From Actinomycetota bacterium (GTDB taxonomy: Bacteria > Actinomycetota > Acidimicrobiia > Acidimicrobiales > CADCSY01), in assembly GCA_019348335.1 (NCBI GenBank), contig JAHWJR010000011.1:12050-18072 (forward strand): 6,023 nt of DNA. Direction: 5' to 3'. The position numbers and the translations under genes were made by a program. This document shows, one piece after another, positions 1 through 4,893 of the stretch; position 1 is the stretch's first letter, and the number at the start of each line of letters is the position of its first letter. The notes under the pieces were generated by a model. It was not told the origin of the DNA. It ran no database searches and saw only the letters and a program-made list of their open reading frames with translations.

Positions 1-1695
1 CCCGAGGCGGTGCTGGCCCTGGCCGGCGAGGTGCTCGACTTCCCCCGCCACCTGGGCATCCACTCCGGGGGGATGGTCATCTGCGACCGGCCGGTGGTCG
101 AGGTGTGCCCGGTCGAGTGGGGGCGCATGGCCGACCGCAGCGTGCTCCAGTGGGACAAGGACGACTGCGCCACGGTGGGCCTGGTCAAGTTCGACCTGCT
201 GGGCCTGGGCATGCTCACCGCCATCCACCGCTGCGTCGACCTGGTGGGTGACCACCACGGGGTCGAGGTCGACCTGGCCGCCCTGCCCCAGGAGCCGGCG
301 GTCTACGAGATGCTGTCGAGGGCCGACTCGGTCGGGGTCTTCCAGGTCGAGAGCCGGGCCCAGATGGCGACCCTGCCCCGCCTGCGCCCCCGCTGCTTCT
401 ACGACCTGGTGGTCGAGGTGGCCCTCATCCGCCCCGGCCCCATCCAGGGCGACTCCGTGCACCCCTACCTGCGCCGGCGCAACGGGACCGAGCCGGTCAC
501 CTACCTGCACCCCCTGCTCGAGCGGTCGCTGGCCAAGACCCTCGGCGTGCCGCTGTTCCAGGAGCAGCTCATGCAGATGGCCATCGACGTGGCCGGGTTC
601 TCACCGGGTGAGGCCGACCAGCTGCGCCAGGCCATGGGGTCGAAGCGCTCGAGCGAGCGGATGGCCCGGCTGCGGGGCCGGTTGTTCGCCGGCATGGCCG
701 AGCGGGGGATCACCGGGGAGGTGGCCGAGGCCATCTACGACAAGCTCGCCGCCTTCGCCAGCTTCGGCTTCCCCGAGAGCCACTCGGTGAGCTTCGCCTA
801 CCTGGTCTACGCCAGCGCCTGGCTCAAGCACCACTACCCGGCGGCGTTCTGCGCCGCCCTGCTCGACGCCCAGCCCATGGGGTTCTGGTCACCGCACACG
901 CTGGTGCGCGACGCCCGGCGCCACGGGGTGGTGGTGCGCCGGCCGGACGTCAACGCCGGCGCCGCCACGTCCAGCCTCGAGGCCTGCGCCGGCAGCGCCG
1001 GGGGAGTGGCGGTGCGCCTGGGCCTCGACCAGGTGCGCAACGTGGGCGACGACCTGGCCACCCGCATCGCCGAGGGCGGCCCCTACGCCTCGATCGACGA
1101 GGTGGTGCGGGGCAGCGGCGCCGGGCTGCCGGCGCTGGAGGCGCTGGCCACCGCCGGCGCCTTCGCCAGCTTGGGGCTCGACCGGCGAGCGGCGCTGTGG
1201 GCCGCCGGCGCCTGCGCCCAGGCCCGCCCCGACCGCCTGCCCGGGGTGGTCACCGGTGTCGAGGCTCCGCCCCTGCCGGGCATGGCCCCTCCCGAGGAGA
1301 CCGCGGCCGACCTGTGGGCCACCGGCATCGGCGCCGGCGCCCACCCCACCGAGCACGTGCGTGCCCAGCTCGACGCCCGGGGGGTGCTCACCGCCGAGCA
1401 ACTGGCCACCGCCGAGCCCGGCCGGCGGGTGCGGGTCGCCGGCGTGGTCACCCACCGCCAGCGCCCGGGCACGGCCTCGGGCACGGTGTTCGTCAACCTC
1501 GAGGACGAGACCGGCCTGGTCAACGTCATCTGCTCGGCCGGGTGCTGGGAGCGCTACCGGACCGTGGCCCGGACCTCGCCGGCGCTGGTGGCCCGGGGCG
1601 TGCTCGAGCGGGCCGACGGGGTGGTCAACCTGGTGGCCGACCACCTCGAGGCCCTGTCCCTGCACGTGCCCGGGCGCTCCCGGGACTTTCGGTAG
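1..1695 (+). CDS. dnaE2: Error-prone DNA polymerase DnaE2 (ImuC), C-terminal 564 residues, 5' end outside window
   Basis: This is a C-family DNA polymerase of the damage-inducible, mutagenic DnaE2/ImuC branch, which in other actinobacteria copies damaged DNA together with ImuA' and ImuB. The frame is open from base 1, so the GTG at 10 is an internal codon. Numbering from the first codon: the DnaE2-like stretch HLGIHSGGM and the palm motif KFDLLGLG, whose Asp (about residue 65) matches the third catalytic Asp of Pol III alpha; FQVESR at 114; IRPGPIQG at 143; FQEQLMQMA at 186; MGSKR at 212; SFGFPESHSVSFAYL at 254. A helix-hairpin-helix region follows (about 338-397) and then an OB-fold (about 476-547). 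The protein ends in SRDFR, close to the SRDF(H) ending usual for DnaE2 and unlike the longer C-terminus of replicative DnaE1. The family is about 1,050-1,100 residues, so roughly half is present. The PHP domain, the first two catalytic Asp residues and any SOS box lie outside. No imuB gene follows. Confidence 0.95.
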   Translation, partial: PEAVLALAGEVLDFPRHLGIHSGGMVICDRPVVEVCPVEWGRMADRSVLQWDKDDCATVGLVKFDLLGLGMLTAIHRCVDLVGDHHGVEVDLAALPQEPAVYEMLSRADSVGVFQVESRAQMATLPRLRPRCFYDLVVEVALIRPGPIQGDSVHPYLRRRNGTEPVTYLHPLLERSLAKTLGVPLFQEQLMQMAIDVAGFSPGEADQLRQAMGSKRSSERMARLRGRLFAGMAERGITGEVAEAIYDKLAAFASFGFPESHSVSFAYLVYASAWLKHHYPAAFCAALLDAQPMGFWSPHTLVRDARRHGVVVRRPDVNAGAATSSLEACAGSAGGVAVRLGLDQVRNVGDDLATRIAEGGPYASIDEVVRGSGAGLPALEALATAGAFASLGLDRRAALWAAGACAQARPDRLPGVVTGVEAPPLPGMAPPEETAADLWATGIGAGAHPTEHVRAQLDARGVLTAEQLATAEPGRRVRVAGVVTHRQRPGTASGTVFVNLEDETGLVNVICSAGCWERYRTVARTSPALVARGVLERADGVVNLVADHLEALSLHVPGRSRDFR

Positions 1696-1709
1696 TCGGC
1701 CCGGACGCG

Positions 1710-1760
1710 ACACAGGCCGCAGGCACCCCTGCCCGAAGCAGGGGTGGCCGCGGCCTGTGT
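1710..1760. terminator. Long hairpin between convergent dnaE2 and csp genes, probable bidirectional terminator
   Basis: Outer arms ACACAGGCCGC (1710-1720) and GCGGCCTGTGT (1750-1760) pair perfectly. Inner arms ACCCCTGC (1725-1732) and GCAGGGGT (1738-1745) also pair perfectly around the loop CCGAA. The four-base joints between them pair at two of four positions, giving a stem of 21 pairs out of 23. It starts 14 bases after the dnaE2 stop and lies 18 bases beyond the csp stop, so it serves both genes. Neither side has a T-run, which is common for terminators in GC-rich actinobacteria. An attenuating or mRNA-stabilising role is possible instead. Confidence 0.8.
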
Positions 1761-1778
1761 GAGCGTTGCGGAAGCGGT

Positions 1779-1979
1779 CTAGATGACGCTGACGTTCTGG
1801 GCCTGGTCGCCCTTGGGGCCCTGGGTCACCTCGAACTCGACCGCCTGACCCTCCTCCAGAGAGCGGTAACCCGACCCACTGATGGCGGTGTAGTGCACGA
1901 ACAGGTCGGACCCACCCTCACGCTGGATGAACCCGTAGCCCTTCTCTGCGTTGAACCATTTGACGGTACCGGTAGCCAT
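1779..1979 (-). CDS. cspA: Cold-shock domain protein, CspA family, 66 aa
   Basis: A single cold-shock domain (five-stranded OB-fold) that binds single-stranded RNA and DNA; family members act as RNA chaperones in the cytoplasm. The sequence opens with MATGTVKWFN. RNP1 is present as KGYGFI (residues 13-18) and RNP2 as LFVHY (26-30), with W8, F17, F27 and H29 as the expected nucleic-acid-contacting side chains. The C-terminus QGPKGDQAQNVSVI is typical. The length of 66 residues is the normal size. The ATG at 1979 is chosen because homology begins exactly there and AAGGGGGA lies 6 bases upstream. The frame can be extended upstream to 2051, but that extension has no cold-shock homology and covers the promoter and leader. 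The gene is monocistronic, converges on dnaE2, and follows the CPBP protease gene after 94 bases with its own promoter. Whether it is cold-induced or constitutive cannot be told from the sequence. Confidence 0.97.
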   Translation of the reverse strand: MATGTVKWFNAEKGYGFIQREGGSDLFVHYTAISGSGYRSLEEGQAVEFEVTQGPKGDQAQNVSVI

Positions 1980-1981
1980 GA

Positions 1982-2011
1982 CCGATCCCCCTTGTTGCTC
2001 GACGGGGTCGG
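1982..2011 (-). promoter_or_regulatory. csp 5' leader hairpin covering the Shine-Dalgarno sequence
   Basis: On the mRNA, CCGACCCC (2011 down to 2004) can pair with GGGGATCGG (1990 down to 1982), giving eight pairs with one bulged A and a loop of 13 bases. The 3' arm contains most of the ribosome binding site AAGGGGGA (1993-1986), and the stem ends two bases before the start codon. If it forms, it would block ribosome entry. Known cspA leaders in other bacteria change structure with temperature. A similar role here is inference, because this leader is much shorter than that of E. coli cspA. Confidence 0.5.
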
Positions 2012-2041
2012 CCTGACGCACGTACCCACTTGACCGCGGGA

Positions 2042-2070
2042 ACGCTACCACTGGACGGGCGAACTGTCAG
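2042..2070 (-). promoter_or_regulatory. Sigma-A-type promoter of the cold-shock gene
   Basis: Read on the minus strand: -35 CTGACA (2070-2065, five of six matches to TTGACA), a spacer of exactly 17 bases, then -10 TAGCGT (2047-2042), preceded by TGG, which gives an extended -10. Transcription would start near 2035, leaving a leader of about 55 bases before the csp ATG. The -35 box starts only 3 bases beyond the end of the CPBP gene. This is the best-formed promoter in the window. Confidence 0.65.
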
Positions 2071-2073
2071 TGG

Positions 2074-2745
2074 TCAAATGACAAATGCGAGCGAGAGCAC
2101 CAACACCGCCAGCACGCAGGCGTTGTAGGCCAGGTGGGCGAGCGTGCTCTCGAGGTAGGCGCGGGCCCGCCCGCCCCGCCGGAACCCCCACAGGTACACG
2201 GCGGTGAACCACCACCCGCCGATCGACAGGGCCAGGGCCACGCCGAGAGGAATGCCGATCAGCGCGTGGGCCAGGCCGAACACCACCCCCATCCCGATCC
2301 GGCGGGTGGTCGACCATCCCTCGGCACCGAGGCGGAACATCCGCTCCTCGGCGGCGGCGAACAGGGGAAGCCCGGGGAGCAACAGCACCACGAAGACCAG
2401 CGGCACGATGAGCTCCAGTGGGGTGCCGGTCGTCTGCTCGGTCCCGCCGGTGACGGGGTTGCCGTAGCCACCGAGAGCCGTCCACCAGCCGACGTCGAGC
2501 CCCGGCACCTGCACGAGGGCGGTCGCCGCCGCCACCACGGCGGTGAGCACCACCGGGACCGGCAACAGGTGACGGGGACGCAGGCCCTTCCACAGGGCCA
2601 CGACCCGCGCCCGCAGCGGGGCGCGCACGGCGTGGCGGGCCACCCCGACGAGGCGCAGGCCCACGAAGGCGAGGACGGCGACGGTGGCCACGTCGGTCAG
2701 CGCCACGCCGGTCGATGCCACGGCGGTAGCGTGGCAGCTCACCAT
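2074..2745 (-). CDS. CPBP-family intramembrane metalloprotease (CaaX protease-like), 223 aa
   Basis: A polytopic membrane protein with the three motifs of the CPBP/Abi (type II CAAX protease-like) family: EERMFR (E133, E134, R138; motif EExxxR), FGLAH (F156, H160; FxxxH) and HLAYN (H204, N208; HxxxN). In characterised relatives these Glu and His residues form a metal-dependent active site inside the membrane. Hydrophobic stretches lie near residues 15-36, 60-80, 110-130, 150-175, 177-187 and 205-223. The substrate is unknown; bacterial members have roles in peptide processing, bacteriocin self-immunity and membrane-protein scaffolding, and nothing nearby points to one. The start is uncertain. 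ATG at 2745 overlaps the start codon of the divergent acylphosphatase and has no Shine-Dalgarno sequence. GTG at 2706 would begin just before the first membrane segment and leave a small divergent gap. The frame continues further up to 3009, but that part lies on the acylphosphatase and looks like a shadow. Confidence 0.87.
   Translation of the reverse strand: MVSCHATAVASTGVALTDVATVAVLAFVGLRLVGVARHAVRAPLRARVVALWKGLRPRHLLPVPVVLTAVVAAATALVQVPGLDVGWWTALGGYGNPVTGGTEQTTGTPLELIVPLVFVVLLLPGLPLFAAAEERMFRLGAEGWSTTRRIGMGVVFGLAHALIGIPLGVALALSIGGWWFTAVYLWGFRRGGRARAYLESTLAHLAYNACVLAVLVLSLAFVI
2727..2732 (+). promoter_or_regulatory. Candidate -10 box for acylphosphatase gene
   Basis: TAGCGT, identical to the -10 hexamer of the csp promoter, lies 11 bases before the acylphosphatase ATG. 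Transcription would begin at about 2739-2744, giving a leaderless or nearly leaderless mRNA, consistent with the lack of a Shine-Dalgarno sequence. No convincing -35 box is visible. The site lies inside the first codons of the divergent CPBP gene if that gene starts at 2745. Confidence 0.35.
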
Positions 2746-3016
2746 GGCATTGCTGCGTCGCCGCCTGCTCGTCTCCGGTGAGGTGCAGGGCGTGTTCTTC
2801 CGCGACCGCTGCCGGCGGGAGGCGGCCTCCGCCGGCGTGGCCGGCTGGGCCCGGAACCTGCCCGACGGGCGCGTCGAGGTGGTGGCCGAGGGTGAGCCCG
2901 AGGCCGTGGAACGCCTGCAGGGTTGGTGCCGCCAGGGCACGCCCCAGGCCCAGGTGGCGTCGGTGGAGGCGATCGACGAGGAGCCCGAGGGGTTGAGCGG
3001 CTTCTCCACGTGCTGA
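2744..3016 (+). CDS. acyP: Acylphosphatase, 90 aa
   Basis: A small cytoplasmic enzyme that hydrolyses acyl phosphates, such as acetyl phosphate or carbamoyl phosphate, to carboxylate and inorganic phosphate. Both family signatures are intact: VSGEVQGVFFR (residues 10-20), carrying the phosphate-binding catalytic Arg20, and the stretch GWARNLPDG...V.....G (34-50), carrying catalytic Asn38. The length of 90 residues is standard for this alpha/beta-sandwich fold. ATG at 2744 places VSGEVQGV at the usual distance from the N-terminus; an upstream in-frame start at 2684 would add residues with no family counterpart. The last residues, GFSTC, replace the F-x-x-x-Y/R-type ending of many members. It diverges from the CPBP gene and is followed after 22 bases by the TlpA-like gene. 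The physiological role of bacterial acylphosphatases is largely unsettled, and the neighbours do not resolve it. Confidence 0.96.
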   Translation: MALLRRRLLVSGEVQGVFFRDRCRREAASAGVAGWARNLPDGRVEVVAEGEPEAVERLQGWCRQGTPQAQVASVEAIDEEPEGLSGFSTC

Positions 3017-3025
3017 GCGTGTCGC

Positions 3026-3031
3026 TACGGT
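3026..3031 (+). promoter_or_regulatory. Candidate -10 box for a leaderless TlpA-like transcript
   Basis: TACGGT fits the actinobacterial TANNNT -10 pattern and ends exactly 7 bases before the ATG at 3039. That spacing would put the transcription start on or next to the start codon. The bases before the ATG, TTGCCGCC, have no Shine-Dalgarno sequence, as expected for a leaderless mRNA. No clear -35 box is seen. Read-through from acyP, only 22 bases upstream, is also possible. Confidence 0.45.
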
Positions 3032-3038
3032 TGCCGCC

Positions 3039-3536
3039 ATGGCCCTTGCTGCTGGTTCCGAAGCTCCGGAGTTCGCCCTTCCCGCCGCCGGCAACGGATC
3101 CGACCTCCTCAGCCTGACCGACCTCACGGCCAAGGGGCCTGCGCTCCTGGCCTTCTTCAAGACGAGCTGCCCCACGTGCCAGCTGTCGTTCCCCGTCTGG
3201 GGTGAGCTGGCGCGGCGCTACGGCGACAGCGTCCCTGTCGTGGCCATCTCCCAGGACCCGCTGGGCAAGGCCCGGGGATGGCTCGACGAGCGGGAGTTCG
3301 AGGCGCCGGTGCTCGACGACAGCGACGGCTACGTGGTGTCGAAGGCCTACGAGCTCGACGCCGTGCCCTCCCTGGTGCTGGTCGACGCCGACGGCAAGGT
3401 CGTCGACAGCAGCGAGGGCTGGCACCGTGACCGGGCCAACGGCTGGGACGCCAAGCTGGCCGAGCTGGCGGGCCGGTCCAGCCCGGGGCCGCTGAGCCCC
3501 GAGGACGACGGGCGGCCGCCGATGAAGCCTGGTTGA
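3039..3536 (+). CDS. TlpA/AhpC-type thioredoxin-fold redox protein, 165 aa
   Basis: A thioredoxin-fold protein of the TlpA/redoxin group, expected to reduce disulfides or peroxides with a reactive Cys pair. The N-terminus has the family opening G-x-x-A-P-x-F-x-L (residues 6-14). After the first strand, LLAFFKTSCPTC ends in the active-site pair C44-P-T-C47. SVPVVAISQDP follows at 64-74, and the cis-proline loop is V109-P110 before SLVLVDADGKV. There is no signal peptide or lipobox, so the protein should be cytoplasmic, unlike most TlpA/ResA proteins, which face outside. The last 20 or so residues are polar and Pro/Gly-rich, beyond the fold and probably disordered. The ATG at 3039 is supported by the homology start and by the -10-like box. 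The length fits the family. A peroxiredoxin (Bcp-like) role is an alternative, but the CPTC motif favours thiol-disulfide exchange. Confidence 0.9.
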   Translation: MALAAGSEAPEFALPAAGNGSDLLSLTDLTAKGPALLAFFKTSCPTCQLSFPVWGELARRYGDSVPVVAISQDPLGKARGWLDEREFEAPVLDDSDGYVVSKAYELDAVPSLVLVDADGKVVDSSEGWHRDRANGWDAKLAELAGRSSPGPLSPEDDGRPPMKPG

Positions 3537-3549
3537 ATGTCCCGCTCCC

Positions 3550-3592
3550 GCCGCTAGGTCAGCGGCCCGCCGCCGGCGCCTCGTGCGCCGGC
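3550..3592 (+). terminator. Two tandem small hairpins after the TlpA-like gene, possible terminator
   Basis: The first hairpin is GCCGCT (3550-3555), loop AGGTC, AGCGGC (3561-3566). The second is GCCGGCGC (3572-3579), loop CTCGT, GCGCCGGC (3585-3592). Both are perfect, and they lie 14 bases after the TGA of the TlpA-like gene and before the next start at 3645. There is no T-run. The second stem is the stronger candidate. In DNA this rich in GC short stems arise easily, so confidence is moderate. Confidence 0.5.
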
Positions 3593-3630
3593 TGATCACT
3601 CGTAAGCCCCCCACCGCCCCGGCGGTCGGG

Positions 3631-3636
3631 CAGACT
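3631..3636 (+). promoter_or_regulatory. Weak candidate -10 box for the MgtE/SLC41-like permease gene
   Basis: CAGACT keeps the two most conserved -10 positions (A2 and T6) and ends 8 bases before the GTG start at 3645, the distance expected for a leaderless start. The bases between are CGGCCCCC, with no Shine-Dalgarno sequence. The position after the tandem hairpins makes a promoter somewhere in 3593-3644 likely, but this exact box is tentative. Confidence 0.3.
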
Positions 3637-3644
3637 CGGCCCCC

Positions 3645-4880
3645 GTGCAGCGACGTCGCCTCCGCTTGCTGGCCCGGTACCGGGCCCTGCTGGGCCCTGA
3701 CGCCGCCAGCACCCGCCAGAGCCTGGTCGCCCTTACCGTCTCGCTGCTGGCCAGCTTCGTCGCCGGCCTCACGCTCGGCTCCATCGAGTCGACGCTCGAG
3801 GCCCTCCCCGGCCTGCTCGTGCTGGTCCCCGCGGCCATCGGCATGCGCGGCACCATCTTCGGGGCGCTGGGGAGCCGGCTCAGCACCTCGATCCACACCG
3901 GCACCTTCGGGCTCGCCCGCCGGACCGACACAGTGGTGGGCCAGAACCTGCTGGCGGCCGCCACCCTGTCGATCACCACCGCGCTGGCCCTGGCCTTCCT
4001 GGCCAAGGCGGTGGCGGTGGTCTTCGGGCTGGAGAACACCATCTCCATCCCCGACCTGGTCGTCATCTCGGTGCTGGCGGGGCTGGTGTCGTCGGCGCTG
4101 GTGATGGCCCTCACCGTGGCCCTGGCCGCCGCCTCGGCCCGGGGCGGTTGGGACATGGACAACGTGCTGGCCCCGGTCATCACCGCCGCCGGCGACATGG
4201 TGACGCTGCCCGCCATCTTCCTCTCCACCTTCCTGGTGGGCATCGACCTGGTCACGCCGGTGCTGGCCCTGGTCCTCGGAGTGTTCTCGGTGGCCGTGCT
4301 GGTCGCCGCCGTGCGCTCGCCGCAGCCCCTGCTCAAGCGCATCCTCGTCGAGTCCTTCCCGGTCGTGCTGGGAGCGGCGGTCGTCGGGTTGGTGGCCGGG
4401 CTCATCATCGAGAAGCGCCTGGCCTCGTTCGTCACCTATCCGGCCCTGCTCGTGCTCGTCCCGCCCTTCCTGGCCAGCGCCGGCGCCCTGGGCGGCATCC
4501 TCTCCAGCCGGCTCTCGAGCGGCTTGCACCTGGGCGTCATCGCTCCCGCCGCCCTTCCCAGCGGGCGGGCCCGCTTCCACGTCGCCTTCACCTTCGCCTT
4601 GGCCATCCCGCTGTTCGTGATGGTCTCGGCGGTGGCCGACGTGGGCTCGGCCGTGGCCAACCTGGCCAGTCCCGGCCCGCTGCGCCTGCTCGGCGTCGCC
4701 CTCCTCGGCGGGTCGGTGGCCACCTTCTTCGTGGTGGTGGTCGCCTACTACGGCACCATCGCCGCCACCCGCCTGGGCCTCGACCCCGACACCATCGGCA
4801 TCCCCGTCGTCACCTCGTCGGTCGACCTGGCCGGGTCGTTCGCGTTGATTCTGGCCATCGTCGTCCTCGGCATCGCGTAA
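3645..4880 (+). CDS. MgtE/SLC41-like divalent cation permease with two duplicated membrane halves, 411 aa
   Basis: An integral membrane protein built of two homologous MgtE-type transmembrane halves, resembling animal SLC41 and the prokaryotic group described as permeases similar to cation transporters. Half 1 has PGLLVLVPAAIGMRG (from residue 55), then GSRLSTS, and DNVLAPVITAAGD (172-184). Half 2 has PALLVLVPPFLASAG (from 266), then LSSRLSSG, and DTIGIPVVTSSVD (382-394). In SLC41 the matching elements are LVPALLGLKGN, ASRLST and DNVATPIA-x-x-x-GD. Each half has about five membrane segments. The paired acidic residues D172/D184 and D382/D394 sit at equal spacing and probably line the ion path, by analogy with the MgtE pore Asp. 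The N-terminal MgtE_N and CBS domains that gate classical MgtE are absent: only about 25 polar residues precede the first segment. GTG at 3645 is the only usable start, since an in-frame TAA lies at 3603. The 13-base gap to the PhoU/TrkA_C gene suggests one operon and a separate regulatory subunit. The ion could be Mg2+ or another divalent cation. Confidence 0.88.
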   Translation: MQRRRLRLLARYRALLGPDAASTRQSLVALTVSLLASFVAGLTLGSIESTLEALPGLLVLVPAAIGMRGTIFGALGSRLSTSIHTGTFGLARRTDTVVGQNLLAAATLSITTALALAFLAKAVAVVFGLENTISIPDLVVISVLAGLVSSALVMALTVALAAASARGGWDMDNVLAPVITAAGDMVTLPAIFLSTFLVGIDLVTPVLALVLGVFSVAVLVAAVRSPQPLLKRILVESFPVVLGAAVVGLVAGLIIEKRLASFVTYPALLVLVPPFLASAGALGGILSSRLSSGLHLGVIAPAALPSGRARFHVAFTFALAIPLFVMVSAVADVGSAVANLASPGPLRLLGVALLGGSVATFFVVVVAYYGTIAATRLGLDPDTIGIPVVTSSVDLAGSFALILAIVVLGIA

Positions 4881-4883
4881 CCT
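4878..4883 (+). promoter_or_regulatory. Possible internal -10 box before the PhoU/TrkA_C gene
   Basis: TAACCT matches TANNNT and overlaps the TAA stop of the permease gene, ending 10 bases before the GTG at 4894. It could drive a short-leader transcript of the second gene alone, but with no -35 box and a tight gene spacing, co-transcription with the permease is more likely. Confidence 0.2.
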
Positions 4884-4893
4884 CGACAACGCC

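Noticed and set aside
10..12. GTG at position 10 as the start of the polymerase
   Set aside because: The frame is open from base 1 and the protein lacks its first half, so this is an internal valine codon of a gene cut by the window edge.
889..1713. 274-residue minus-strand ORF under dnaE2
   Set aside because: Gly/His/Pro-rich shadow of the polymerase reading frame, with no recognisable domain.
1197..2033. 278-residue + strand ORF spanning the end of dnaE2, the hairpin and the csp gene
   Set aside because: It runs out of frame through two recognised genes and the terminator stem, and its composition is that of a shadow frame.
1980..2051. N-terminal extension of the cold-shock protein to 90 residues
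   Set aside because: The added 24 residues lie over the leader and -10 box and have no counterpart in the family; the ATG at 1979 has a good ribosome binding site.
2045..3175. 376-residue minus-strand ORF over the CPBP and acyP genes
   Set aside because: It is in a different frame from the protease motifs, and its arginine/glycine-rich translation has no family features.
3484..3501. Small hairpin CGGGGC/GCCCCG inside the end of the TlpA-like gene
   Set aside because: It is a six-pair stem within coding sequence in very GC-rich DNA, as expected by chance, and the hairpins after the stop codon are better terminator candidates.
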